DNA of 64,000 nt, taken from assembly GCF_016545825.1 (NCBI RefSeq), contig NC_052619.1:33581803-33645802 (forward strand), given 5' to 3'. How positions within the stretch are numbered: position 1 is the stretch's first letter; each line of letters starts with the position of its first letter. A model generated the notes under the pieces. It was not told where the DNA came from and made no database searches. It was given only the letters and a program-made list of their open reading frames with translations. The stretch comes from Eucalyptus grandis. Taxonomy: Eukaryota; Streptophyta; Magnoliopsida; Myrtales; Myrtaceae. A program made the position numbers and the translations under genes. Positions 48,328 to 60,369 of this stretch are shown here, in pieces.

Positions 48328-49143
48328 GTGGCGATAGATAACATCATCTTCATTGATAACCCAAGCACCTCTTACCTCAGGGAAGAGGTTGTTGCGAGGT
48401 TTAAGACTTTGACTGGGCTGCAGGACTTCTTTCTGGAGATAGATGCTGCCAACCAACCCATGTATGTCACCAACGAGGCATTCTATCAAGTGATAGCACG
48501 AGAGGCATGTTCAGAGGGACGATCTCAATTTTTCGTGCTTCCTCGTGGTTCTCACGGAAGAAAATGCAACATCAACATCGCGTTTTCTCCACTTATTACG
48601 GCAGATATGCAATGTCCTGGCACTGATGCCACCTACAGTGCTGGAGTTGGAGTGGCTTGGAATGCGGATGTGGAGCTTGCAGGATCCATCACAGGACGTT
48701 TGACCCTTGCAAAGTCTAAAGACAGTTACCTGCTTAACTTATCACTTCCAGGGGTCAGAAGAGATCAAAGTAAGTCTCCGATGGCATAAAAGAACCTCAA
48801 TATTTGTAGGTCAAGATGTTAATTACTAAATTTTGAGTATTCTCTGTTTGGTGGATTCTGATTCACATCATGATGTTTATGTATTAACGAATTTCTTGGA
48901 AACTTGTAGATGTTGCAACCTTTAGCTGTGATTTTGACATGTGATTTTGACATGGATGGCGAGGTCATGATCGAAGGAGAGATTGCAACCGGTGGGAACA
49001 CGGTTGAGAGCAGACCAGAAAGCCTTGGTCCACCTGGACACTTCTCTCTCCGTTTTCAGCTACCCAGTCGTGTCTATCCCGGACGGTCCAACTGCAACTT
49101 TGGCTCAGATGGGATCTTCGAAGAAATTGTGAAGAAGCATATA

Positions 49144-49949
49144 TGAAATTGATGACTTGCAGGTAGCTTGGACTTTGTTTTGAAAAAATGTTGGAATTTA
49201 CCGTAACTTGATTAGACACAGATCGTGTCCTATTTTTGGTCCTCCTGTACCATTTTCAGTGCAAAATGCAAACAAAGAATGGAATACAATTGCAAATAAT
49301 TATAGTACTGAATTTTCCATAATGAACTACATTTGACTCTAAATTCAACTTGTAGAATGATATGGGTATCTCTCTAGTGTCAAGCTATGTATCATTATTG
49401 ACTAGGGGTGTCAAATGGGCGGGTTAAGTTTGGTTAAAAGTAGTCTGACCCATATTGACCCATTTTCATGCAATATAATCTCAATGACCCATACTCAACC
49501 CGACTCCAACCTAACCCATGTTACTAGAACACATCCATGCTTAACCCTAACCATAAAAATAAATACCAAGTCATATAACGCACTTTAAGCTCTTCTGCTG
49601 CATTTGGTAGTCAAGATAAAATTTAGGATATGATAAAAATTATCATATCCTACATTCGGTACCTTTTTAAGATAGGACAAAGTCAGATATAATGGAGATA
49701 AACCGGATGAAATTATCTTATCGGGGTGATGGGTTTAAGGTAGATATGATTTCTAAAATCCATAACAAGAAAGTTATTTCTCTCAAATTAACAAACTTTT
49801 TATATTAATAAGATTAATATTATATTTCAATATAATAATTTTTTGAATTTCAATATAAGAAATTCAAAGTAACAAAAAATAACAATTTAGTTATTTTAAT
49901 TTAACGAAACCACAAGAATAAATGTCAGGAAATTATTAAAGGGGTCAGT
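49144..49949. other. 3' flank of F4 and AT-rich spacer
   Basis: Up to about 49420 it parallels the 3' flank of F0 (21480-21780). A short palindrome (AGGATATGATAAAA / ATTATCATATCCT) lies at 49625-49655. No gene recognised. Confidence 0.5.
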
Positions 49950-50909
49950 GATTTTGTTGTTACTTTTCAAAACCTAACAAGATTGAAAGTTGATAAGTGG
50001 TTATAGTTAGTTGGTATATTAATGTTAGGAATGTCAATTCAAAAATCAAATTAAGGTTGGTAATTTTCAGTAAAGTAAGTAACTTTCACGGCATTATTAG
50101 GCCATAAAAATAAATGTAGTTAGATTTTTAAAATAATTGGACACACCTCAGCCGCAAGTTAATAAGATGGTGCTAATCTAGAATGCATGAGTGATTCTCA
50201 AACATGAGTGATCTTGAATCAAGTCGCACATCCGTTTACAACCAGAATGCGCACACCTTAGCCACAAGTTAATAAAATGGTGCTAACTTAGAATGCATGA
50301 GTGGTCTTAAACAAGGTTGGTAATTTTGGGTAAAGTCAGTAACTTTCACGGCATTAATAGGCCATAAAAATAAATGTAGTTACATTTTTAAAGTCATTGG
50401 TAGTCTTTGAAGCACAAAGATATATAGGTAACAAAATTGTCGAGTGACTAAATTAGTTGCTGATGAATGTGGTACTTTTTAAATTAAGGTTCTTAATTTC
50501 TTATAAAAGTGAACACTTGGCGTTGGTAAGGCACGGGAATAAATATTTGTAGATAATTAAGGTGGTTAGTTATTTTGAAGCATAAAGAAATGTTGGTAAA
50601 TTTTTAAAGCAAGCGACATAAAAAGTTGCTAAGTGACTAAAATTAGCCAGCATCTTAATAGTTAATATGACAAATCATGGTACATCAATCAGATTAAAGT
50701 TAGTAATTTCAAATGAACATGAGTAAGTTTCTAATAAGCCACAAAAATAAATGTGGGTTTGTTATTAAAGTAGTTGATAACCTTGGAAGTATGAAGAAAT
50801 GTCGCCACTTCTTTTATTGGTAGGGATTTGATCCCACCATAAAGGCATTTTATGCTTTTGGCTTAGAAATTGATGGCTATGGATTTAATTCCTATTATGG
50901 GGAACTCAA
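49950..50909. repeat. Dispersed degenerate repeat (GTTGGTAA type), several tandem units
   Basis: Phrases such as GGTTGGTAATTTT, AACTTTCACGGCATTA and GGCCATAAAAATAAATGTAG recur near 50066-50120 and 50306-50380. A segment with CCGCAAGTTAATAAGATGGTGC (50152) recurs as CCACAAGTTAATAAAATGGTGC (50260). The array continues at 56061 after the Mutator-like element. Confidence 0.7.
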
Positions 50910-52474
50910 ATTAAGTGGGGGAAAATTGTCAAAAAGTCCTAAATCTATTGCAATTTTGCTAATTGAGTCCTAAACCTTTTAACTTTGCCAATTGAGTCCT
51001 AAACCTTTTCACTTCTTGCCGATTCAGTCCATTCGGCCAATTTTTGTCAGAAAATGCTGATGTGGATGCTGGTGATGCCACATAGGACTGCCGATGCTAA
51101 CGTGGACAATTTTTAATTATATTTCAATTTTTTTTTTTGATTTTTTTGATTTTTGATTTTCTTTTTTTTTTTTTTTTTTTTTTTTTTTCTTTTTGTCCTT
51201 TTCTAGTGGCCGACCACTAGCCATAGGCAATGGCCAACCATTGGCCACAACCGACCAGCTAGCCTCGCTCGCCACGAGGCAAGGCCCGGCCGGGCGAGGT
51301 TGCCCTAGCCCCGACGAGGACCGGCCTCACCGGATCCGGCGAGGGGAGCCCTCGCCGGGCTTGCCCTCGCCAGGCGAGTGTCGGCCTCGCCCTTGGCTAG
51401 GCGGGCAACGGCCACCAGGCCATTGGCCGGGCGAGGGCCAACCTTGCCAGATCTCGGCGAGGGAGCCCTCGCCGAGGCTCGCCCTTCTCCAGGCGAGCGT
51501 TGGCCTCACCCAAACCAAATCTGGCGAGGCCGGCCCTCGCCCGGCCGGGCGGGCATCGGCTTGTGGCCGGTGGCCAACCGTCGCCCGCCGGCCGGGCGAG
51601 GTCGACACTCGCTGGGCAAGGGCGAGCCCCAGTGAGGCCGACCCTCGTGACATCCCAAATTTCACCAACCTTCATTAGTGTAATCAGAATCATTAGGAAC
51701 TTAAATTAATTTAGATTAGGCCAGAAAGTGAACTCGATGGACCATGAGGAATGTGTGGGCTCGAAAAGTAAGCGGGCCACACGAATTTTAGAATTGGGTT
51801 TGATAAGCCGAATGGAAGAGTTGGGCTTGGACTTAGCTTAGAGCGGGCCAAGATTTAGAATTGTTAGACGGTAAATTTAGTTTAATGGGCCAGATTGTTA
51901 TAGATTGAACATGTTGGGCCGAGACGGATATTTAGGCCTGAGTGATTTTATTTTCAATTTAGTTTATGGATTATAGTTATGATAATTTGATTAGTGATAG
52001 TAAATGCTAATATGAATTTTTAACTTTAACATTTCTTGTGATGAATTCTCTATAGACTAACGCTAAATAGTTAATATGTCATATAATTTCATAACTTTAT
52101 ATGATTATAATAGAATTGAAATCTAATGGAATCGAAAGGGAATTAAGTGAAAAACATTAGAAACTAATGAACCGACTAATGACAGGGATTAGAGATTAAT
52201 TAAGATCGAGTGACAAATGGCGAAAGAGATCATGCATGGAAGCCATGACACCCCCTTCTCTCTTTGCATCAACCACGGTTTTCCATCCCTGAAAACCGAA
52301 ACTCAGCAAACTCAAGAGACATAATCATTAGCAAAATCTCATGATTAGGCTAGCCTAGGGATTAGACTTGTAGATCTATTCCCCTCTTAAATTTCGAAAT
52401 TCCTCTCTCTCTCTCCAAAAACCGAAACCCATCTTCTTCTTCTTCTTCTCATTTTCTCTCTCGGACGAGCAGCG

Positions 52475-52479
<5 letters not shown>

Positions 52480-52519
<40 letters not shown>
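52480..52519. repeat. (GA)n microsatellite
   Basis: About 40 bases of alternating GA inside the nested LTR element. Confidence 0.9.
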
Positions 52520-52524
<5 letters not shown>

Positions 52525-53780
52525 GCGAGAGGGTGAACGGCGAGAGGAGAAGAGGAGAGAAGGATCGCCCTCTGCCGTGCGTGTGCTACTGCCATCGATG
52601 CCATTCGTGTCTGCCGCCGTTGAGCCGCATTCAAAGACCCACGAGCTTCCCATTCGGTTTGTCGATTGAGCTTAGGAGTTAAGGCAAGTAGAAGTTCATC
52701 AATCTATGTGATGTAGTGCTGTTGCTGTCTAGTGTAGTGCAATAGACTTGAAGAAGGGTTGAGATGAAAACTTAATGCTAATCTATTGAGGATTGAATGT
52801 GAAGTTGCTGTTTTGTGTTGGATTGAGCTAGATAAGTTCTAGATTGGGGCTATAAGTCATTGCATGTTGCATTTGAGACTTGCATGTCTCGAAATCTAAT
52901 TGTGAGTGAGCTGTGATTGTTTAGTGAGGTGTAATGGTTTGTGCCGAGTGAAGAAAAGGTGATGCATGTTGAGTTACATGAGCCGAGATGTGAGTATGTG
53001 TTTTGTACCAAGTTGTGAAGGATTCTAGGTGAGTGAAAATGTACTATGACTACTCCTAGATGCTGTGTAAGTGTGTTGAGATGCTACATGATGAATTTGT
53101 AGTAAAACAAACGGTTTGATTGAGCTGAAAATGAAGAGAAAAGCATTAGATGTTTTTTGTCTTAGAGGAACATGGATAGAAAGTCGTTTATATTGTGTCG
53201 TTTTAATTTCTAGAGATGAAGATGAGGAATAGAATTATTTTACTTAAGATAACATCCATTAGATTGAGTTTAACTCATAGTTATAGCTATATGAACACAA
53301 GAACGTGTAGATAGAAGCAATTCATTTTAAAACAGAAAAACTGTTCCATAGAAAAACAGCCTGACCTTTGATAATTCCACGAATTTTCTGTATTTATCTA
53401 GATAGAGTTGAACTTTGAATCCTTAATGAAAGTTGTAGGAAATATCCTTAGGAATAATATCAAAATTTGAGAATAAATGGACAAGTTTTGGTCGATGAAA
53501 TGCTTTTTCTTGTAAATGTTAAATCTGGAAATTATTACAGAGTGTTAGTAAGGAATATCGAAATTATTGCTCTTGATATAAAATGAATCTGACTTAGTGT
53601 TCTTCATGAAACATTTTCCTTTAGGTCTTGTTTACAACATATCCAAATTTCAGAATTTTCTAAGTTCATTTAGGGATTATTTCGAAATTTTCATTAAAGC
53701 TGCACATTTTGGTTTTTAAGCTGTTTTACTCCGACTTTAACTCAACTGCTTTCAAAAGTGAATGTATCTTTGGTTGTTAT

Positions 53781-54386
53781 GGGGCTGCATGACAACTGCC
53801 TATTTCTATTCCAGAAACAATTTTTCTATTCCAGACCTGTTTCTAGAATAGAAATCCGTTTGACAAACTTATTCCGTTTTTCTATTTCTGGAATAGATTT
53901 CTATTCCAGAAATAGGTTTGGAATATAAATAAGAAGTAGAAATTTTCTACTTCTCTATTTTGGAACATAAATGAGAAATAAAAAATTTTCTCATCATTCG
54001 TCAACCGGTCCTTCATCCGCCTGCCGTCAACCATCGTCCGTTGTTTGCCAGCCCTCGCTGGCCCCCACCGCCATTGGTAGCCGGCCGCCGCCGCCGCCGG
54101 TTGCCCGCCATCGTTGCTGCGGTTGCCGGTCACTGCCGCCGCCGGTTGCTGCCCGGTCGCCGGTCACCGGCCGTCGTTGTCTACCACCACTATTTGCCGG
54201 TCCACCACCATCCGAAAGAAAGAAATTTTGTGTCGTTATCAAACGAATTTCTATTTTTAGAGTAGAAATTTTGTGTCGTTATCAAACGGTTATTTTTGCT
54301 TAGAAACTCTTCTAGAAATAGAAATATAAAAATATATTTATGTTCCAAAAACTATTTTTGGAACAAAATGATTGTCATGTGCGCGC
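53781..54386. mobile_element. MITE related to the one at 32412, with GC-rich core
   Basis: The left end GGGGCTGCATGACAA and the right end ATTGTCATGTGCGCGCT are inverted and similar. The arms contain the TATTTCTATTCCAGAAA-type palindromes seen at 32412-32673. The core 54000-54210 is rich in GCCGCCGCC/GCCGGT and may be extra, captured or amplified sequence. Confidence 0.6.
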
Positions 54387-56060
54387 TATGTGACATGATA
54401 ATACTGACATTGGCATATTATGCAATATTGAGATGTGATGAGACTCAAGAGACATTTTGTCATTGCATTGAAAAGTTTTTTGGAAATTAAGATGTTAATT
54501 GTTGCCGTTGGACTCTTGGGTCAACGATGCCCCGGGAGTGGGGATGCCCAGAGGTTCGAATGAGTCGATGCCCTTTGGATGCCTAGTTGTATTTTGAATA
54601 CATGCCCAGAGGATTTTTCACGAGAGTTTCGGGATGTCCAGTGGTATATCGGTACGTAATTCCAGGGGAGGCCCAGTGGTATGTCGGTATGTAATTCCGG
54701 AAGGCAGGGATAACCATTTTCATGGCGAGCCCTGGCGATTCCTTGTGATGCCAGGTGGGATGCGAGATGCCTTGAAGTGTGTGCCAGATGCCCGAAGGTG
54801 TGTGCCGGAGGACTTTGCGACGCTAGGATTGGGTGCGAATGCCCAGAAGGACGCAAACACTGGTCCTCTGGGGGGATGAAACTTTTTGAATGATAAAACA
54901 GATGATTATATTAAGTGTGAGTGTGGTCAGTTATGGGACTAAATTGTATGGCATGGGATGGGACGTGTCATTACAGTTTGGCCCTACGATCGAGATTGGT
55001 GTAACTGGACATGATGCATCTGAATCATTTGAAATTGCATTCGCCATTACATTAAAGGATTTCATGATTTTGATGTAAATTGATCCATTGACTACCTGAT
55101 TTTGTCTATCCTGCATGAGTCTAGATATTGATGGTACTGTTTGACATAGCTTGATGAATATTTTATTGCTAAGTGGTTGTACTCACCTCGTTTGGGGACT
55201 AACATTTCAAACTAGACAAGATACCTCTGCTACCACTGCCACCAGCAGATAGACCGAGTGGTTGGATATGACCACGAGGAGGAGGACATTAAAGGAATGA
55301 ACTTTTGGACGCCGACACTGATTGATGGACTTTAAGTATACAACTGTTGGAAAAGATGTCGGTCATTTTTTGAAGTATAGCCGAGTATAGAAGACCTTGG
55401 CATTTTGATGTACCGACTAAAGATGTCCATTTGCTTTATGTGAATAAATGTGTTCGGCTTTAACTTATAAAATGCTTAATAGGTGTACATCATTTTAAAT
55501 TGATGAAAGGGGAGTTGATGGATGTGCTTCCGCCATATTTCTGTGCAGGGACCGATCTAAAAGATATAAACCCCTAGGAGTTATGGGCCTATTATGATTC
55601 TATGGTATCAGAGTGATATATTATTAGGTCAAGAGAAAGGTAGGCGCACTGTGGTGACCCTAACGAATTGGGGGCTGTTCAGGGGTGCCACACCCTCGCC
55701 GGGGCTAGGGCGGCCTCACCCGGCATTGTTGTCGCCCGGCTAGGCCTTGCTTGTGGCGGGCGAGGCCAACCGGCCGGCTGTGGCCATTGGCCAGCCGTCG
55801 CTTGTGATCACTGGCCGGCCACCGGAAAAGGCCAAAAAGAATATATATATAAGGAAAAAAAACATAAAAAAATATATATTATTAAAAATTATCCACGTCG
55901 GCGCCGGTAGTCCTATGTGGCACCGCCGGTGTCCACGTCAGCATTTTCCGGCCAAAATTGGCCAGATGGACTAAATCAGCAAGAAGTGAAAAGGCTTAGG
56001 ACAGAAATGGCAAAACTGCAATAGGTTTAGGACTTTTTGGACAATTTTCCCATTAAGTGG

Positions 56061-56610
56061 GAGCTATGGTAGTGAACTATTTTACTAGTTCATTGTCGGG
56101 TAGTAGTTCATTGTTAGGTAGTCCGCTAATTACTACCACGCATTTGGGTTATAAAAAAGTCATAATTACTTTGCATAAGCAAGTAAGATGAAAAGTTGGC
56201 AAGCAACTAACATTAGTTGGTTATGCGACAAATGTTGTGGCATAAATCAAATCAAAGTTATTTTGTAAAAAAGTAAGTAACTTCAAAGATATTGGTATGT
56301 TTTAAAAATAAATGCTAGTACATAAATATACGGTAATTTTGGAAGTATAAAGAAATGTACATAATCTTCAAAATCCAGCGAGATAAAAAGGTGGTAAGTG
56401 ACTAAAATTATTTTCTATCTTAACATGACAAATATTGGCATTCATTTCTAACTTCCATGGTGTCGCTAAGTTATAAAAATATATGTTAATAGATTATTAC
56501 AATGGTTGGTAATTTTTGAAGTATGATAAAATATTTTTAATTGTCAAAACTTGTTGGTAAGTACAAACACATGACTAGTTAATTAGGCTATCAAGATTTC
56601 CTTTTCTTTT
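56061..56610. repeat. Dispersed degenerate repeat, continuation after the MULE
   Basis: Phrases such as AAAAGTTGGCAAGCAACTAA, TTTTGGAAGTATAAAGAAATG and TATTACAATGGTTGGTAATT continue the array at 49950-50909. Confidence 0.65.
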
Positions 56611-56618
56611 CTTTTTTT

Positions 56619-57368
56619 GGGAAAAGACCACAAAAAACCCTAAACTTTGCCCAAAATGACAAATTTACCCCAAACTTTTTTTTGTGACATGAGAAACTCT
56701 AAACTTTGCCAACCGCAATACATTTACCCCAAACATTTTTTCGTGATACAAAAAACCCTAAACTTGTATCCGTATAACACATTTACCCTAAATTATAGGG
56801 TATTTTCGTCTTTTACTTTTAATTTTTTTTTCTTTTTTCATTTTCTCTTTTCCCTCTGCTAGCCATGGCAAAGGGAAGCTAGACTTAGGGACTTAGGCGA
56901 GGGCTGCCCTCGGTGGTGTCAAGTGAGGGTCGCCCTTGCGTAAGTTGGCTAGGGCAGCCCAATGCCGGCGTCGGGTGAGAGCAACCCTCCCCGATGTAGG
57001 TGAGGGCGGCCCTCACCGGCATCTTGCGAGGCAAGTGAGGGCATAACGAGGGCACCCCTCACTAGACTCAGGCGAGGGCTGCCCGACCCAGCCAAGGTTG
57101 CCCTCGCTCGACACCGGCGAGGGCGACCCTTGCCTGACGTTGGTGAGGGCCGCCCTCGCCTGAATCTGGCTTCCCTCCACCATGACTAGTGAAGAGGAAA
57201 GAAGAAGAAAAAAAAAAAAAAGAAAAACATAGAAAATAAGACGAAAATGTCCTTGGTGAGGTAAATGTATCATAGTTAGCAATGTTTTGGGTTTTTCATG
57301 TTACAAAAAAAAAGTTTGAGGTAAATTTGTTATTTTGAAAAAGTTTGGAGTTTTTGGTGGTCTTTTCC
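56619..57368. mobile_element. Mutator-like or similar TIR element, about 750 bp, GC-rich core
   Basis: The left arm GGGAAAAGACCAC, then AAACCCTAAACTTTG, is mirrored at the right by AAGTTTGGAG, then GGTGGTCTTTTCC. The arms match over about 80 bp, including CAAATTTACC and TGTGACATGA-like parts. Both sides are T runs, so the target duplication can only be stated as a T tract. The core 56870-57180 is GC-rich with CGAGGGC-G-CCCTCGCC repeats. Confidence 0.8.
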
Positions 57369-57445
57369 TTTTTTTTTTTTTTTGCCTGTAGCAATATTTA
57401 ACATTCATCAACCATATCACCGATTCATCCACACAGAACTCGTAT

Positions 57446-57469
57446 AGTTTTTTTTTTTTTTTTTTTTTT
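57446..57469. repeat. Poly(T) run
   Basis: About 23 T residues, possibly the tail of a reverse-oriented retro-inserted fragment. Nothing else supports this. Confidence 0.6.
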
Positions 57470-57689
57470 ACATGAAATGCCAAAAATGCCTATATAGATT
57501 TGATCACAAACTAGGAAATTCATTACTCCTAATATCATAAAACATTATTTGTGATAAGAGACTCCCATTAGTATGGATCTGTGGCAAGTGAACAAGCAAT
57601 TATAAGTGGGAGAGCAATCAAAGGAAGAGGCTGGGTTTTTCATCATCGTAAAAGAAAGCATATGTCAATCACTCGCAATTTTTGCATCT

Positions 57690-59017
57690 TATCAATACGG
57701 AGAACACCAATGTCTCGGTCCAGACCTGATTCGAATCATCCTCTCTTTTCTCACTTTTTGTTTTTTGAATGAAAGGATATGCTACTCTTGTCATTCCTAT
57801 AATTCACATGATTTTTATCCTATAAATGGGCAACACAAGAAACCAAAATTTCTCCTTTTCCTGGAAAAGCATGTTATTAAACTTGAGTGTCATTTCGACC
57901 AGGAAAAAAAAAACATTAAACTTGAGTGTCATATTTGTCATTTTATTTGTCAGAATTCTATCATTCTCGAATGCAACTTTTATGCTTGGTCTTATATTTA
58001 CTTATATTGGCCATTACCATTTGTGGTTAATTGGCACAGCAAATTTACACCCTGACCTTTCCTTATACAGTTTGCATGCTCTTTCTGGTCTTTCCATGGA
58101 CAATGATTGACTCAACCCCGTCAACGTAATAAAAGAAAGCATGTTTGGAAGAATCGAAGTTAAGCAATTCATTTAAATTGATTTACTCAGAGTAGAAAGA
58201 AATATCCGATTCTGCTCACTAGAGTGAGCTTATCATTAAATGGATATATTAGTATGAAACCTATTTATTTTTGTTTAGGACCTTCTGGATTTTGTAGATT
58301 TTGTTCATATGGTCGACCGAATCTAACCTCATTTGGACCTAATATGTAATACTAATAACAAACATATGGCTTCCATAGTTTAGTCAGCAATTGGAGATAA
58401 GAAAGAACGTGTTAATAGGTAAGTTAAATTAAATTGCCTACTCATTAGCATTGGTCCGTATGGATAACTTTCTTTTCTCGGATTAATAGCAATTTTGTCC
58501 GAACGAAGAAGGAAAATAAAATCTTAACCAGAAAGTGAATACAGAAAGCTGTTAAATAGCAAGACTACCCCTCATAGAGACAAGCCAGCACTATAAAAAC
58601 TCGCCTTCTGCCAGTACATTGGCCACACCCAACTCTTTCACTCACTATATAGTGTCTATGCTTGAAAGATTACTCAGGTCCAAAGTATCAAACCAAGTTC
58701 TTCATACTTACAGGTTTGCCATTTTGCCCTCTTGTTCTTCTTTGTTAATTTTGATGTGCTCATGAAGTTCTGTGTGAAGAATGATGAAAAGACAAGTATG
58801 CATTCACATTATGTGCAACAATTAGTGAATCTTTCATAATATACTCGTACACCGATGGTACTTTGGACATCATCCAGAGTAGAACTAAACATTTTCATTT
58901 CTCATTTGCCAAGCAAACTTTTACTGTGATTGTTGCGTCCAAGAAAGATTATAGGTGTTCTTGCTGATTTCCCATTCCTCGACTGATGCCATGCTGTCCT
59001 GCAGAGTCTGATTGAAA
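57690..59017 (+). promoter_or_regulatory. IDM3-like upstream block, copy C, with TATA box and leader intron
   Basis: The block parallels 22905-25140 without the element at 23146-24206. TATAAAAA lies at 58592-58599. The leader intron runs from ACTTACAG/GT (donor 58714) to CCTGCAG (acceptor ending 59004). Confidence 0.7.
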
Positions 59018-60369
59018 ATGGCTCAACCGGTGAATGCTGATGCGCCATCCACTGCTGCTCCTGCAGGCGAAAGCATGCTAAGTAATGACCAGAGCTTCCT
59101 CCTGACCATCATTTTTGGAACATACTTCGGGCCTCAACTCAAAGGGGAAAGGCCACCCCACAAGTCGGCGATGCAGAGAGTATGCGAGAGATTGCCACAG
59201 TATACTCCCGATCAGCTGGCTGGGTCCCAGGTGATGGTGGTCCAAATGATGCACGTCTATTATTACATACTCAGAAAGGCCAGTAAATCTCTTGTGCTGG
59301 CCCCGTCGTTGTTGCTAAAGTTCTTTCGTAACACACTTCCGGCAAAAGTGCTTGGTCCTGCTAGCAATTACCCTCAGTTCACTGACTTCTTTCCAATTGA
59401 CCTGCACCCTTGGTCTTTTGTTGAGGAGCGGTTTATGGTGATAGACAACATCGTCTTCATCATCAACCCAAGCACCTCTTACCTCAAGGAAGAGGTTGTT
59501 GCAAGGTTTAAGAACTTGACTGGGTTGCTGGAATTTGTTCTTGAGAAAGACGCAGCCGAGCTACCCATTTATGTCACTGACAAGTCACTCTATGAAGTGA
59601 TGGTACAAGAGGCGCATTCAGGGGGACAGTCTCATTTTTTCATGTCTCCTCAGGATTCTCACCAAAGAAGATGCAATAGTAACGTGGCTTTAGACATAAA
59701 GCCTCTTCAAGTGGTTCCACATGAAGGCTCACCCTCCTCAACGTCGGCATGGTTCTCTGGAGTATGCGACACCTCCTTGAAGGCTCAACTTGATCCTAAG
59801 GTGGTGTTTTCTTCACTCAGTACCACAGAAATAAAATATGGCGGTGCTGCAGCTGCCAGTAGTGCTAAAGTCGGAGTGGTTGGGAACCTGGACGTGGGGC
59901 TTAGAGGATCCATCAATGGGCGTGTGAACCTTGCGGAGTCCAGAGACTATTACCTGTTCCAGGTGTCACTTCAAGGGTCAGAAGAGACCAAAGTAAGTTC
60001 CTGATGGCCTGAGAAAAACCTCAATGTTATAGGTCAAAAGCTAATTATTAAGTTTTTAGCATTCTCCGTTTTGTGGGTTTTAACTCATAGGATGATGTTG
60101 AAGTACTAACGAATTTCTCTGAAACTTCCTTTTCCGATGCTGCAGCATTTAGTTGGAAACTTGACATGAGTGGCAAGGTCTTAATTGAAGGAGAGACTGC
60201 CACCGGCGGGAAGGAGGTTGAGAGTAGAACAGGAAACCTTTGTCCATCCGGACGCTTCTCTCTCTGTTTTCAGCTGCCCGGTCGTGTTGATCCCAGACTG
60301 TCCCACTGCAACTTCGGCTCAGATGGGATGTTCGAAGGAGTTGTGAAGAAGCTGATCAACGACCGATGA
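59018..60369 (+). CDS. IDM3: IDM2/IDM3-like alpha-crystallin-domain protein, nearly intact copy (F5)
   Basis: Exons 59018-59992 and 60146-60369 match F1 closely across the whole length: TIIFGTYFGPQL, YYYILRKASKSLVL, FPIDLHPWSFVEERF, EEVVARFKNLTGL, DYYLFQVSL at the start of the alpha-crystallin-like domain, then KVLIEGETATGG, LCPSGRFSLCFQLPGRVDP and NFGSDGMFEGVVKKL. Promoter, leader intron, coding donor and acceptor are all conserved. One G is missing from the GGGG run near 59976 relative to F1, so exon 1 ends in phase 0 and exon 2 would be read out of frame, losing most of the domain. Without that base change the protein would be about 399 residues. It is either an assembly indel or a recent frameshift. 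Several substitutions are non-synonymous, so it is a distinct paralogue rather than a collapsed copy of F1. Confidence 0.7.

Larger units (their letters stand above)
40599..49143 (+). pseudogene. IDM3-like gene split by a copia element (F4)
   Basis: The 5' part, 40599-41015, starts at ATG and covers the GTYFGP and YYYILRKA regions with several frame breaks. A copia element occupies 41016-48327. The gene resumes at 48328 with IDN-IFIDNPSTSYLREEVVARF and continues through SHGRKCNI and SLPGVRRDQ; the donor GTAAGT follows near 48770. Exon 2 near 48905-49143 keeps GEVMIEGEIATGGNTVESR and CNFGSDGIFEEIVKK. In exon 2 a segment of about 15 bp (TGTGATTTTGACATG) is duplicated in tandem. The 3' two thirds are much better preserved than the 5' part. 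The unoccupied site is confirmed by F1 and F5, where GAGCGGTTTATGG-GATAGACAA is continuous. Confidence 0.85.
51648..55692 (+). mobile_element. LTR-retrotransposon fragment or solo LTR (gypsy-like) nested in the MULE
   Basis: It begins TGACATCCCAAATTT and ends GGGGTGCCACA, with CCCTCG on both sides (51642-51647 and 55693-55698) as a 6-bp target duplication. The MULE arm is continuous if it is removed. TGGTATCAGAG at 55603-55613 resembles an initiator-Met primer site, so the LTR may end near 55600 with about 80 bp of internal remnant. No gag or pol is seen. A (GA)n tract at about 52480-52519 and a MITE at 53781 lie inside. Confidence 0.6.
50919..56051. mobile_element. Mutator-like element, 5133 bp with nested insertions, TSD ATTAAGTGG
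   Basis: The ends are GGGAAAATTGTCAAAAAGTCC on the left and its mirror GGACTTTTTGGACAATTTTCCC on the right. The 9-bp ATTAAGTGG flanks it at 50910-50918 and 56052-56060. The inverted arms are several hundred bp long and hold AGTCCTAAACCTTTT subterminal repeats and a GC-rich, GGCGAGG-repeated part (51200-51647 and 55693-55850). No transposase is visible. An LTR-like element (51648-55692) is inserted in the GC-rich part. Confidence 0.85.

Noticed and set aside
51193..51709. Pro/Arg/Gly-rich open frames on both strands
   Set aside because: They arise from GGCGAGG-type repeats in the GC-rich arm of a Mutator-like element. The same applies to 53971-54303 and 55668-55974.
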